From positions 1 to 46,696 of the forward strand of contig JAOJBS010000019.1 of assembly GCA_028228615.1 (NCBI GenBank): a stretch of DNA of 46,696 nucleotides, read 5' to 3'. Below the pieces are notes generated by a model, which saw only the letters and a list, made by a program, of their open reading frames with translations, did no database searches and was not told the origin of the DNA. Shown here piece by piece: positions 8,741 through 17,565 of this stretch. The translations under genes were made by a program, and so were the position numbers. Numbering within the stretch: position 1 is the first letter of the stretch; each line of letters begins with the position of its first letter. The DNA comes from UBA4421 sp028228615 (GTDB lineage Bacteria > Pseudomonadota > Gammaproteobacteria > Pseudomonadales > Azotimanducaceae).

Positions 8741-10566
8741 TCATCACCCTAGCAGGCCATGTCGATCACGGTAAAACCTCATTAGTCAAAGCACTTACCG
8801 GGGTAGAAACTGATCGCCTTGTTGAAGAGAAAAAACGCGGACTTACTATTGATCTTGGCTTTGCCTATATCGACGAAGGCGACATTGGTTTCGTTGATGT
8901 GCCCGGCCACCACAAGTTTATCCACAATATGGTTGCCGGTGTTGCCAGCCACCAACATGCGCTAATGGTGATCGCCGCTGATGATGGGCCTATGCCGCAA
9001 AGCCGTGAACACCTAGAAATACTGCGTTTAATCGGCGTTAATGAAGGCACCATTGCGCTAACCAAGTGCGATCGGGTAGATGAGGCACGCATTGCAGATT
9101 GCCTAGACGAAATAAAAAATTTGGTGGGCGCGAGCTTCTTAGAAAACGCTAAAGTGTTTCAAACCTCTACTGAAAATCCTGTAAGCACAGAAAATCTGTT
9201 GTCTCATCTGCGCAGCCGAGCCAATCCCAATTGCGCTAAGCAAAACCAAAAACCATTCAGGTTAGCAATAGACCGCTCCTTTACCGTAAAAGGCGCAGGG
9301 CTAGTGGTCACAGGTACCGTACATGCCGGCACAGTTGCAATTGACCAACAGCTAATTCACTACCCAAGCGGCAAAAAAATACGCATTCGCGGCATTCGCG
9401 CGCAAGACAAAGCAGTGCCGCAATCGACCTCAGGGGATAGATGCGCGCTGAACATTACCGGCATTGAAGCGGTTGAGCGTGGCGATTGGATCATCCAACA
9501 ACCCAGTCAAGGTTATAAAACCCTAACGATAAAATTGGAGGCCAACAAAGACTTCCCTCGGGCAATAAAGAATTGGACCCCAATACACATCTATCATGCC
9601 ACCAGTCACAGCACAGGGAGATTGGCCACCCTGCATAAGCTAGACTCCACTACGCTCATTGCAGACATCCTTTGTGACGAAGCGCTGCCCTGCCACCAAG
9701 GGGACAGAATTGTACTGCGCGATCAAAGTTTGGATTTAACCTTAGGTGGCGGAGAAGTTATCTACGCAGACAACGACAATCAAAGCCGTAGAAATGATGC
9801 AAAGCGTCTAAGCAAACTCAAAGCACATACAGCCAACAGCCCAGAACAATGTCTGGATCAATTACTCGCTGAAGGCCCCACCAATTTGGCAGAGTTTGCC
9901 AGTTTCTGGCATTTGGGTGACGAAAAATTCCAAGCAATAACCGACGCAAAAACTCTGCGACAGAGCGGCGAAATCGCCCTCATGGAAACTCACTGGCTAC
10001 AGCTTAAAACTAGTGTTGTAGACTTCGCGAGCAATGCAAAAAGCGAACAAGGGCTGAAAGAAAATGAATTCGTTGAAGTGCCCAGCCTTTTTAGGCAAAT
10101 GCTTTTAAACGAATTGGTCAACGAAAAAGCACTAGAATACACCGGCGGCGTATATAAATTACAAGGCGCAAAAATAGACCTACCCGCCCCGCTACTCAAT
10201 TTATGGGAGCGATTAGAGAGGGTTCTAGACGCCAAACAGCCCCCCAGCACCGGCGACCTCTCAAAAACCATGCGCAAGCCTCAGCAAGAGTTAGAGCGAA
10301 GTATGAACGAATTGGTTAAGCGCGGCCTATTAGTAAACATAGCCAGCCACCGCTACTATCTACCCCAACAGTTGGTAGACATTGCTGAAGACATCAAGTC
10401 GTTAGCCGCTGACAAGCCAGCGACCAAGGCCTTCACGGTTAGAGAATTTCGCGACCACACCGGCATTGGCAGAAATGTAGCCATAGACGTACTGGAATAT
10501 TTTGACGGTAAAGGCTTTACGCGCAGACAAGAAAACCAACGCATTGTTCTAGGCACCTACCCCTAA
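8737..10566 (+). CDS. selB: Selenocysteine-specific translation elongation factor
   Basis: SelB is the GTPase that carries selenocysteinyl-tRNA to UGA codons marked by a SECIS hairpin. The 609-residue protein begins MIITLAGHVDHGKTSLVKAL, the P-loop. The G3 motif is DVPGHHKF and the G4 motif is TKCD. EF-Tu-like beta barrels follow. The C-terminal half is lysine- and glutamate-rich with winged-helix character, ending in a region (TVREFRDHTGIGRNVAID) typical of the SECIS-binding domain. The ATG at 8737 overlaps the selA stop. The frame is open a little further upstream, but only this start gives the family N-terminus. Confidence 0.95.
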   Translation: MIITLAGHVDHGKTSLVKALTGVETDRLVEEKKRGLTIDLGFAYIDEGDIGFVDVPGHHKFIHNMVAGVASHQHALMVIAADDGPMPQSREHLEILRLIGVNEGTIALTKCDRVDEARIADCLDEIKNLVGASFLENAKVFQTSTENPVSTENLLSHLRSRANPNCAKQNQKPFRLAIDRSFTVKGAGLVVTGTVHAGTVAIDQQLIHYPSGKKIRIRGIRAQDKAVPQSTSGDRCALNITGIEAVERGDWIIQQPSQGYKTLTIKLEANKDFPRAIKNWTPIHIYHATSHSTGRLATLHKLDSTTLIADILCDEALPCHQGDRIVLRDQSLDLTLGGGEVIYADNDNQSRRNDAKRLSKLKAHTANSPEQCLDQLLAEGPTNLAEFASFWHLGDEKFQAITDAKTLRQSGEIALMETHWLQLKTSVVDFASNAKSEQGLKENEFVEVPSLFRQMLLNELVNEKALEYTGGVYKLQGAKIDLPAPLLNLWERLERVLDAKQPPSTGDLSKTMRKPQQELERSMNELVKRGLLVNIASHRYYLPQQLVDIAEDIKSLAADKPATKAFTVREFRDHTGIGRNVAIDVLEYFDGKGFTRRQENQRIVLGTYP

Positions 10567-10607
10567 CGGCGCGCACCAAATTTGAAAAAGACCCAAGGAG
10601 ACACGCA

Positions 10608-11495
10608 ATGACTGACACACAACTGTGGGAAGAAGACTTAAGCCTGCAACGAAAATCCATGAGCATTAACTTTCGCGGCAATGACTACTCAGCAAATCTG
10701 GTAGCGCCTGCGGCTGAACTCGGACCACGCCCAATGGTCATTGTGATCCACAATTATCAAGGACTTAAGTCTTTCGATGTAGACGTGGCCGAATACTTAG
10801 CCAGAGTAGGCTTTGTTGGCCTAGCCATCGATATGTATGGCACAGATGTACCAGACGGTGAGCGCGATTTCCCAACCGACCCAGAAAAAATTCAAGGTTT
10901 TCAAAACAAATGCTTCAGAGCCATGGTGCGGCTAGACCACGACCACGAATACTTCCGTGGGTTGCTAGGCGCTTGGATCGACGCAGGCCTGGCCGAGGAC
11001 GCGGTGGAGTCCCATACAGCGCCCGCGGCCATTGGCTATTGCTTTGGCGGCATGGCGGTTATTGAAGGGGTTCGCGGCGGACTCAACTTATCTGGTGTCG
11101 TGTCCTTCCACGGGCTACTACAAACCGGCGAAGACCCAAACCCCGGCCACTATGGCGCGGAGCGACCCGCCCTCAAGTTAAGCCCAAATAACTACAATAC
11201 AGGTACCATTATCGTCATTGAAAACGGCGCAGACGATCACTTGGTATCCGATGAGAGCAAGCAGCGTTTCTTCGCTGAAATGGATGAGGCAGGGGTAGAT
11301 TGGAGTTTCCATCACCACGCTAAAACCCCACATGGCTTTGCGCTGCCGCCAAGGCTAGGACCACCAGGACGGCTACATGAGGCGGCAGACAGGCGTTCAA
11401 CGCAAAACATGTTGAGCCTGTTCAAGGAAATATTCCCCCACGTGGTACAAAACCCTGTGAGCACCAATGCTTCTGGCACGCGAATCCCAGTATAG
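10608..11495 (+). CDS. Dienelactone hydrolase family protein
   Basis: This is a 295-residue alpha/beta hydrolase with the dienelactone-hydrolase triad: Cys145 in IGYCFGG, an aspartate in NGADDHLV, and a histidine in KTPHGFALPP. Such enzymes hydrolyse cyclic or activated esters; the true substrate here cannot be told. It starts 41 bases after selB behind a good AAGGAG site and lies between selB and selC. It is therefore probably in the sel transcript, although I know of no established role for this family in selenium metabolism. Confidence 0.88.
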   Translation: MTDTQLWEEDLSLQRKSMSINFRGNDYSANLVAPAAELGPRPMVIVIHNYQGLKSFDVDVAEYLARVGFVGLAIDMYGTDVPDGERDFPTDPEKIQGFQNKCFRAMVRLDHDHEYFRGLLGAWIDAGLAEDAVESHTAPAAIGYCFGGMAVIEGVRGGLNLSGVVSFHGLLQTGEDPNPGHYGAERPALKLSPNNYNTGTIIVIENGADDHLVSDESKQRFFAEMDEAGVDWSFHHHAKTPHGFALPPRLGPPGRLHEAADRRSTQNMLSLFKEIFPHVVQNPVSTNASGTRIPV

Positions 11496-11687
11496 ACAAT
11501 ACGACCCAAACCTATACCGCCCGCGTAGAGCTGGCTTTAGCTAAGGCGATAATTTAGCGGCGACAAATATTACCCATTTTGAGCAGGCTTTGGACAAGCA
11601 CCTGCAAGCAAGCATTTGTTAAGATGGAGGGCATTTCTAAAAGATGAACATAGCCAGAGGTTAGCGGTTACGCGTACAATCTCAGAT

Positions 11688-11780
11688 GGAAGAGCGTCGC
11701 TCCCGGTGGGGTGCGCGGCCTTCAAAGCCGTTGAGGTGCGAATACGTGCCTGGTGGGTTCGACTCCTACCTCTTCCGCCA
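11688..11780 (+). tRNA. selC: tRNA-Sec (anticodon TCA)
   Basis: This tRNA decodes UGA as selenocysteine. The anticodon loop is CTTCAAA, with TCA as anticodon on a CGGC/GCCG stem. The acceptor GGAAGAG pairs with CTCTTCC, CCA is encoded, and there is a long variable arm (GGTGCG pairing with CGTGCC). The T loop is TTCGACT. I count seven perfect acceptor pairs plus five T-stem pairs, one fewer than the canonical 8+5. The eighth position would be a C opposite C. It lies downstream of selA-selB, and its 3' end is an integration site. Confidence 0.93.
11759..11780 (+). repeat. attL: 3' end of selC, 22-base core
   Basis: The last 22 bases of selC, from the T loop through CCA, recur exactly at 21337-21358. 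A tyrosine integrase gene starts 145 bases to the right. This is the standard signature of a tRNA-targeting island, and the identical core keeps the tRNA 3' end intact after integration. Confidence 0.92.
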
Positions 11781-11895
11781 TATCACCCTTCACCTACAGC
11801 TACCGAGAGCCACGATAGATCCATAAGCCCATATTTTTGGGTACTTTTTAGTTCACAGAACTATATAACTCTTCACTAAAAGCTACTACTATTTT

Positions 11896-11916
11896 GGGTA
11901 CCAGATTGGGTACCAG
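11896..11916 (+). promoter_or_regulatory. Paired GGGTACCAG repeats before int (putative arm sites)
   Basis: Two perfect GGGTACCAG copies (11896-11904 and 11908-11916) are spaced 12 bases apart, directly upstream of the integrase start. A similar pair lies at 21256-21276 just inside the other end, in the same orientation and with the same spacing. Position inside both att sites suggests integrase arm-binding sites, or an operator for int at this end. Confidence 0.55.
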
Positions 11917-11924
11917 AGAAAAAA

Positions 11925-13142
11925 ATGGCCGGCGAAAAACTTCTTACCGAATCCGCTTGTAGAGCGGCAAAAGCCAAAGAATCTGTTTATTACCTCGGTG
12001 ATGGAGGTGGTTTACGGTTACGTATTCGCCCTAATGGCAGTAGGAATTGGATTTTTCGCTACCGTTTCAACGCCAAAGAGCGGAACACAGGGCTTGGATC
12101 CTACCCAAAGATCACATTATCTGTGGCCAGATCAAAAGCTGCTGAGTGCAGAGAGACGATAGAGCAAGGAAGAAATCCATCGCTGGAACGAAAAATCAAT
12201 AGAACAAAACTGATCGATCAAGAGACTTATACATTCGGATCAATTGCTAACGAATGGATTGCGCATAATCGTGCTGACTGGAGCGAGAAACACTTAACTC
12301 GAAATGAAGGCTTGTTGAGGCTATATCTCCTCCCTGACCTTGGCAGATTGCCAATCCAAGAGATCGAAGAGAGCTACCTCTTCGCCATTTTGAAACCCGT
12401 TTATGATGACGGAAAAAAGGAATCGGCTCGGCGGAGCAGAAGCATCGCAGCAGCCATATTTTCGTTTGCCAAAGATACCCATCGGTGCAGCCAAAATCCT
12501 GCAAAAGATATGGCAGGCAATTCATATTTCAAAAAACCTATCGTGAAACACCTTGCGGCGTTACCTCAAGAGGACGTTCCCAGGCTTGTGAGGGATCTCA
12601 ACAAGACTGGAATCGAACAGCGATTGATGCCGCAAACCGCGTGCGCTTTACTTTTGGCGCTCTACTCTGGCTTGAGAGACCACTCTGTTAGAGGAGCTCA
12701 ATGGAAGGAGGTGGACTTTCAAGAGCGATCTTGGCTAGTTCCTGGGTGCAGGATGAAGGGACGCAAAGACCATCGCATACCGTTGCCTAAACAGGGATTA
12801 GAGGCACTGAAAAGGCTAAAGCCACTCACCTTGCGTAACGAGAATAGCTTTATATTTTCGGCGAAAACCAAGTCTGGATACCTGGCCGAAAACACCTTAA
12901 GGCTAGCTCTGCATCGCCTGGGTTTCTCGGGCACGGTGCACGGCTTTCGATCCTTGATGACCGATGTCTTAAATGAAGCCGCTTTTAATAGGGACGCGGT
13001 GGAGCGACAACTAGATCACCAAGAGCAAAGTCAGGTGAGACGAGCCTACTTGAGAACCGATTTCTGGGAAGAACGAGTTGAGATGATGAGTTGGTATGCA
13101 GGTTGGTGCAGCGATCCGACTAAATCAAGCTCAGGCCGTTAA
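11925..13142 (+). CDS. int: Tyrosine recombinase (P4-type phage integrase)
   Basis: This 405-residue integrase would insert and excise the element at selC. The N-terminal DUF4102-type arm-binding domain (LTESACRAAKAKESVYYLGD, then GGGLRLRI) is followed by a core-binding region and a catalytic domain. Catalytic residues are Arg251 (SGLRDHSVRG), His339 and Arg342 (VHGFR), His365 (LDHQEQS) and Tyr375 (RRAYLRTDF). The set is complete, so the enzyme looks functional. It sits 145 bases from the tRNA 3' end in the usual orientation. Confidence 0.95.
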   Translation: MAGEKLLTESACRAAKAKESVYYLGDGGGLRLRIRPNGSRNWIFRYRFNAKERNTGLGSYPKITLSVARSKAAECRETIEQGRNPSLERKINRTKLIDQETYTFGSIANEWIAHNRADWSEKHLTRNEGLLRLYLLPDLGRLPIQEIEESYLFAILKPVYDDGKKESARRSRSIAAAIFSFAKDTHRCSQNPAKDMAGNSYFKKPIVKHLAALPQEDVPRLVRDLNKTGIEQRLMPQTACALLLALYSGLRDHSVRGAQWKEVDFQERSWLVPGCRMKGRKDHRIPLPKQGLEALKRLKPLTLRNENSFIFSAKTKSGYLAENTLRLALHRLGFSGTVHGFRSLMTDVLNEAAFNRDAVERQLDHQEQSQVRRAYLRTDFWEERVEMMSWYAGWCSDPTKSSSGR

Positions 13143-13164
13143 GCCAAAATACCGGGAACTCGCC

Positions 13165-13551
13165 ATGCCTAGAAAAAAGCAAGTGCAGCTACCCCCGATT
13201 GAAAGCATCGTTATCGATGGATGGACGATAGAGGTCAGGGACAAAACATGCCCAGAAATAGGTCGTGGGCTGCATATGCGCTATAAATTTGAAGAATGGC
13301 GAGATGAAGTGGCGGCATGGGTGATTCCTCAATACCTTGATGAGACCGGACCCAAACCATTGCATCCCGAAGACGACTTTTTAGTTTCAGCATCAAAATT
13401 CAGCAACACTCTTTCCCAAAAACGCCCAGATCTCTACCCAGAAAGCGGAGATGACTCCTCGGTGAGAAAGCGTCTTTACCCTTATCTAATAAATGAAATC
13501 TTGGTGCTAACTCGCGCAATCGAGGCAGTTAAAAAAATAGGTACGTCTTAA
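13165..13551 (+). CDS. Hypothetical protein of the integrase module
   Basis: I do not recognise this 128-residue protein. It starts MPRKKQVQLPPIESIVIDGW and is mixed charged with no membrane segment. I chose the ATG at 13165, behind GGGAAC, although the frame is open back into the integrase gene. It lies between int and alpA in the same direction, so it may be part of the integration or regulation module. Confidence 0.6.
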   Translation: MPRKKQVQLPPIESIVIDGWTIEVRDKTCPEIGRGLHMRYKFEEWRDEVAAWVIPQYLDETGPKPLHPEDDFLVSASKFSNTLSQKRPDLYPESGDDSSVRKRLYPYLINEILVLTRAIEAVKKIGTS

Positions 13552-13610
13552 GCCCAACCTTGATTGGCCCATTTCTATTACTTTACTGAGCTTCATAGGG
13601 AGTAATAAAT

Positions 13611-13835
13611 ATGGAAATCCTGAGAATTACAGAGGTCGCGAAGAGAACTGCGCTGTCGCCTTCTTCTATCTACAAGCAAATACGATTGGGAAACTTCCCA
13701 AAAGGGACCAAGATCACCGCAAGAGCGACAGGCTGGTCAAGCGAAGCTATTGACGAATGGATCATAGCAAAACTCAATGCTGCGAAACTGACCGCTGAAA
13801 CCGCGCAGCCAGGTAGCCGCTATGAAAGTGATTAG
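13611..13835 (+). CDS. AlpA-family excisionase/transcriptional regulator
   Basis: This 74-residue MerR-like winged-helix protein has the AlpA pattern: MEILRITEVAKRTALSPSSI, then YKQIRLGNFPKGTKI, and WSSEAIDEWI at the end. In P4-like elements such proteins activate integrase expression or act as excisionase. It has a strong AGGGAG site. Its end overlaps the primase start by 14 bases, so the two are co-transcribed and coupled. Confidence 0.88.
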   Translation: MEILRITEVAKRTALSPSSIYKQIRLGNFPKGTKITARATGWSSEAIDEWIIAKLNAAKLTAETAQPGSRYESD

Positions 13836-15846
13836 CCAAACTGTTGGAGAAGCACTTAGATTAGCCGAGCTTGGCTACCGAGTCTTTCCGTGCAACCGAG
13901 TAAAAAAACCCGCTATCAAAGGGTGGCCCGATGCCGCGACAAATGACGCAGCCCAAATCACGAGGTGGTTTTCAAACACCGACTTCTTGCTTGCGGTGAA
14001 AACTGGGTCAGATACCAACCTGTTTGTGGTAGACGTCGATCCCGACGGCATGGACTGGCTCAAAGAGAACCAAGATCAGATGCTGTGCGAGCGCGTACAT
14101 GAGACGCGTCGCGGAAAACATTTTTTATACGAGTTTCCTGATGCTTTGAAAGGCGTGAAAACCAATACGGTGGGCAAAATTCATGCAGGCATAGACACTC
14201 GGGGCGAAGGCGGATATCTAATTTGGTGGCCAGCTCATGGGCTGGGCGGCAGTGGCGATTTGACAGACCTCACCGAACCTCCTTCGTGGCTGGTGGACGC
14301 ATTGGTTCAGAGCTCTGGAGCTCCTAGGGGTCATCCAACATCTGCTAGCAATCAAATTGAAGAAGGCAGTCGCAATGACTCTCTGACAAGCTACTGCGGG
14401 TCTGTCTGGGCGAAAGGCGCATCAAAAGAGCGAATGCTGGCGCTTGCCCTGAACTTCAATACAGAGCGAAATCTGCCTCCTCTTGATGCAAGCGAGGTAC
14501 GTTCCGTTGTCGAGTCTATAAGCCGATATCCTCAAATATCAGGTTCTACCGGCGGGGGGGCACTCGACCAAACGGAGGATTCCTTAGCTCTTAGCTTCGT
14601 TCGACGTGAGCCGCACCTCAGATATGTTGCTCTGTGGAACCAATGGCTGGGCTGGGAGAACTATAGGTGGACACCTGATAGCACTCTGGAGACTTTCGAT
14701 CTGATCCGACAACACGTTCGCTCCGAGGTCCCCACAGAAAAGCAATTTCTCAAAGCCACCAGCGTGTCCGCAATAGAAAAACTCGCCCGGGCAGACCGAC
14801 GGTATGCCGCCACAGTCGATCAGTGGGACAAAGATGACTACCTTTTAAATACTCCGAATGGAGCGGTGAACCTGAGGGATGGAATCCCGCAGGAATCAGA
14901 TCCGGCCTTGTACATGTCCAAAAGCACAATCGTCGCGCCTACAGGCAAAGCGCCACGCTGGCTCGCTTTTCTTGACCAAGTCACGGATGGTGATCGTGAG
15001 TATCAAGCGTTTCTGCAACGATTTATTGGCTACGCTGCGAGCGGGTTCACACACGAACACGCGATGTTCTTTTTGTATGGACCCGGAGGCAATGGCAAAG
15101 GCATCTTTTTGAATACGATTCAGGCAGTCATGGGTGACTATGCAACAGTCGCATCGATGGAAACTTTTACGGATTCAAAAAACGACCGGCATCCAACTGA
15201 TATGGCCATGCTGCAGGGCGCCAGAATGGTCTTTGCCCAAGAGACAAAAAGCGGAAGAGCATGGGCAGAGAGCAAGATTAAATCATTGACTGGTGGCGAT
15301 CCCATAACTGCACGCTTTATGCGCCAGGATTTTTTCACCTTCGTTCCCAAATTCAAGCTGCTGATATCCGGCAACCATATGCCTAAGCTTAAGAACGTAG
15401 ACGAAGCTATGCGCAGGCGCCTTTATCTGCTGCCATTTACCCAGACCTTCAAAGGTAAAGACCGTGACCCACACCTTGCTGAGACACTGACGCATGAATA
15501 TGAGGGCATTCTTCAATGGATTGTAGAAGGGGCGATAGCATATGAGAATGAAGGACTGAAGCCTCCCTTAATTGTCCAAGAGGCAACGAATACCTACTTC
15601 GAATCTGAAGACTTCTTTAATGAGTGGTTGGCAGCATGCTGTGAACTTGGCGCTAATGCATATGAAAACCCAACCAATTTGTTCAATTCGTTTAAGAGCT
15701 ATACCGAAGAAATAAACGAGCCTACAGGATCAGATAGGGAGTTCAGACAGCGGTTAGAAAAAGCAGGATTCACGCGAGGCAGTTCAACATCCAAGGGTGG
15801 GCGCTTCTGGCGCGGACTTCGGTTAACCCCTACTTCGAAGCATTAA
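13822..15846 (+). CDS. Bifunctional DNA primase/polymerase and D5-type helicase
   Basis: This 674-residue replication protein of the element combines two enzymes. The N-terminal prim-pol domain begins EALRLAELGYRVFPCNRVKK and has the acidic pair in VVDVDPDG (Asp71, Asp73). The C-terminal half is a superfamily-3/D5 helicase with a Walker A motif GPGGNGKG near residue 420, then AQETKSGRAWAESKIKSLTG and ISGNHMPKLKNVDEAMRRR. Proteins of this kind start replication of P4-like satellites from a nearby origin. The inverted repeat right after its stop codon is a candidate origin. Confidence 0.92.
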   Translation: MKVISQTVGEALRLAELGYRVFPCNRVKKPAIKGWPDAATNDAAQITRWFSNTDFLLAVKTGSDTNLFVVDVDPDGMDWLKENQDQMLCERVHETRRGKHFLYEFPDALKGVKTNTVGKIHAGIDTRGEGGYLIWWPAHGLGGSGDLTDLTEPPSWLVDALVQSSGAPRGHPTSASNQIEEGSRNDSLTSYCGSVWAKGASKERMLALALNFNTERNLPPLDASEVRSVVESISRYPQISGSTGGGALDQTEDSLALSFVRREPHLRYVALWNQWLGWENYRWTPDSTLETFDLIRQHVRSEVPTEKQFLKATSVSAIEKLARADRRYAATVDQWDKDDYLLNTPNGAVNLRDGIPQESDPALYMSKSTIVAPTGKAPRWLAFLDQVTDGDREYQAFLQRFIGYAASGFTHEHAMFFLYGPGGNGKGIFLNTIQAVMGDYATVASMETFTDSKNDRHPTDMAMLQGARMVFAQETKSGRAWAESKIKSLTGGDPITARFMRQDFFTFVPKFKLLISGNHMPKLKNVDEAMRRRLYLLPFTQTFKGKDRDPHLAETLTHEYEGILQWIVEGAIAYENEGLKPPLIVQEATNTYFESEDFFNEWLAACCELGANAYENPTNLFNSFKSYTEEINEPTGSDREFRQRLEKAGFTRGSSTSKGGRFWRGLRLTPTSKH

Positions 15847-15865
15847 CAAGTGGGGTATTGAATCT

Positions 15866-15952
15866 GCAACACCTGCAACACTTCTCCTGTTATCGGCGTT
15901 ATACGCGCGCGTGTCTATACGTCGATAAGGGAGGTACTGTTGCAGGTGTTGC
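15866..15952. other. Origin-like region with perfect 15-base inverted repeat
   Basis: GCAACACCTGCAACA (15866-15880) recurs inverted at 15938-15952, 57 bases away. Each arm holds two copies of the heptamer GCAACAC/TGCAACA, giving four iteron-like units. Between them lies GTTATCGGCGTTATACGCGC and more CG-alternating sequence. The position directly downstream of the primase-helicase gene is where P4-type elements often keep an origin. An operator is the other possibility. Confidence 0.5.
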
Positions 15953-16120
15953 GGATAGTGACTCCAAGCTGGCGAGCACCCTCCCTAGCAGGCTGCCTCT
16001 CCGACCGCGAAGGGCAGGCAAAACTCCACGGCGTGAGGGCTGAAAACGTTGGCTATCCAAATAGAACGCTTTGTATCCATATGCTATGGTTCTTCGACTT
16101 GTCAAAGAGTACTGATAAAA

Positions 16121-16468
16121 ATGGAAAATGACGTAACGAAAGCTTTTATATTAGATTGCTTCAATGAGTTTGTTGTTGGTGGAGGAGTGCCCGCAAGTGA
16201 GACCGTTGGCCCACAAATATTGGACTATGGCGAAACAATCGCTGATGACTTTATGGATGCGATTTACAGAGAGTGCTCACCAACGGATGATCCTCACGAA
16301 CTATTTGAGGACGGCGAATTAACCGCTCTCCAGATCAGCATAATGTGTGAGGTCAATGAGTCACTCACCGAAGATGATCTTACAAACAGGGGTATTCCCG
16401 CTGAGTACCTTAATCTCTCAAAAGAATTTGTGGAATACGGCATTTCGAGAATGGAAGGGGGAGGATGA
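16121..16468 (+). CDS. Hypothetical acidic protein
   Basis: I do not recognise this 115-residue protein. From the ATG at 16121 it reads MENDVTKAFILDCFNEFVVG and is strongly acidic, soluble and without obvious motifs. The frame is open further upstream to 16049. It stands alone on the plus strand between the origin-like region and convergent cargo genes. Acidic small proteins in mobile elements can be DNA mimics or inhibitors, but nothing in the sequence shows that here. Confidence 0.5.
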   Translation: MENDVTKAFILDCFNEFVVGGGVPASETVGPQILDYGETIADDFMDAIYRECSPTDDPHELFEDGELTALQISIMCEVNESLTEDDLTNRGIPAEYLNLSKEFVEYGISRMEGGG

Positions 16469-16507
16469 TGTCCAGCACTAGCTGCGGCGCTCGTCAACGA
16501 GAATATC

Positions 16508-16529
16508 TAGGGAGAATTATCGCTCCCTA
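16508..16529. terminator. Hairpin between convergent genes
   Basis: TAGGGAG, an eight-base loop, then CTCCCTA forms a perfect 7-bp stem. It sits between the end of the acidic-protein gene and the end of the minus-strand 276-residue gene. No clear T-run follows, so termination is inferred from position. Confidence 0.45.
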
Positions 16530-17357
16530 AGGGGTGTCTTTAGAATCTACAACGATGTTCGCAATCTCAAGACGAGCGAAAGGGCTATCGCCCCATTTCC
16601 AATTTTCTGGCATTTTGACTTTCAAACCTAAATCGTAGTCAAGCCTATGAGCATCATCAGTTCGGATATAAGCAATCATTAGGTACCTCTCAATGATGTC
16701 AACGAGCTCCTCTACTTTTTGGTTTGCCTGGAACACCTCTATCAATCTGTTGTGAAGACAGACACAAGGAACCAAGTGTTCGCGATAATCAAGCTCGTCA
16801 GTTTTTTTATTTACTGAAATATCCTTATCAAAAGCGTCTGCACTCAACAAAAACCTGCAATAGTCGAGCATGAGTTGATCTTTATTCTCAATTGCATGTT
16901 CGTAGCGACTGGCAATCAAAAAAGGATCGTAACGTCTTTCGAACAACGTCCGCGAGATCCGCCTCTCATTCGCGTCCGCCAACGAGTCCGACGTAGTCAA
17001 AAGTTCATACGCGTCGACAAAGGCTTCTTTCGAGTAATAAAAACGGGGGTTCGTTTGATTACGATACAGTTTGAAACCGCCTCCCTCCATAAGCGAAATA
17101 ACTAGTTGGCTTTCTCTCTTTAAGCCTCGATCGCTGTTTTTTATCTCTATACCAAGGTATGCATTTAGGTATTGGTCGACGATGACTTCGATGTTCTTCG
17201 CGTGTTTTTTGCGCAGGTTTACATACACCCGAGTTCCTCGCCTATCATTCTTCGAATGTTCACTGCCCTCAATCATGAACGCGCAGTCTAATTCAGCCTC
17301 GAGCTCTTTCTTGATTTCTTGAATGGCATTCCGCCTCTCGTCCCACGAATACTTCAT
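16527..17357 (-). CDS. Hypothetical protein, cargo of the selC element
   Basis: I do not recognise this 276-residue protein, which begins MKYSWDERRNAIQEIKKELE. It is charged, predicted mostly helical in the C-terminal half, and has no membrane segment or signal peptide. The N-terminal part (GTRVYVNLRKKHAKNIEVIV, then LGIEIKNSDRG) could be a small alpha/beta domain. It lies 208 bases downstream of the ankyrin gene on the same strand. Confidence 0.6.
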   Translation of the reverse strand: MKYSWDERRNAIQEIKKELEAELDCAFMIEGSEHSKNDRRGTRVYVNLRKKHAKNIEVIVDQYLNAYLGIEIKNSDRGLKRESQLVISLMEGGGFKLYRNQTNPRFYYSKEAFVDAYELLTTSDSLADANERRISRTLFERRYDPFLIASRYEHAIENKDQLMLDYCRFLLSADAFDKDISVNKKTDELDYREHLVPCVCLHNRLIEVFQANQKVEELVDIIERYLMIAYIRTDDAHRLDYDLGLKVKMPENWKWGDSPFARLEIANIVVDSKDTP

Positions 17358-17565
17358 TATTCGAACCCCAAAATCCCTTCATTGGACATAGTTTCGTTTG
17401 CGATTGTGTCCCGATCGTTTTACCAACCTATCACACAGCGGCTTATACTGGACGCTCCCTTTTACAGAGAGTCGTGGATGGCAATTAAGATCCAAACATC
17501 AATATATGGAGAGGCAGAAAACTTCTTAAATGAGTAGCCAGACGACCGATCATCCGCCAATTCTC

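Noticed and set aside
11616..11879. 87-codon frame over selC
   Set aside because: It overlaps the tRNA gene entirely; the RNA gene explains the sequence.
13047..13076. Integrase lacking its catalytic tyrosine (Phe380 where a second Tyr might be expected)
   Set aside because: Spacing from His365 shows Tyr375 in RRAYLR is the nucleophile; the set is complete.
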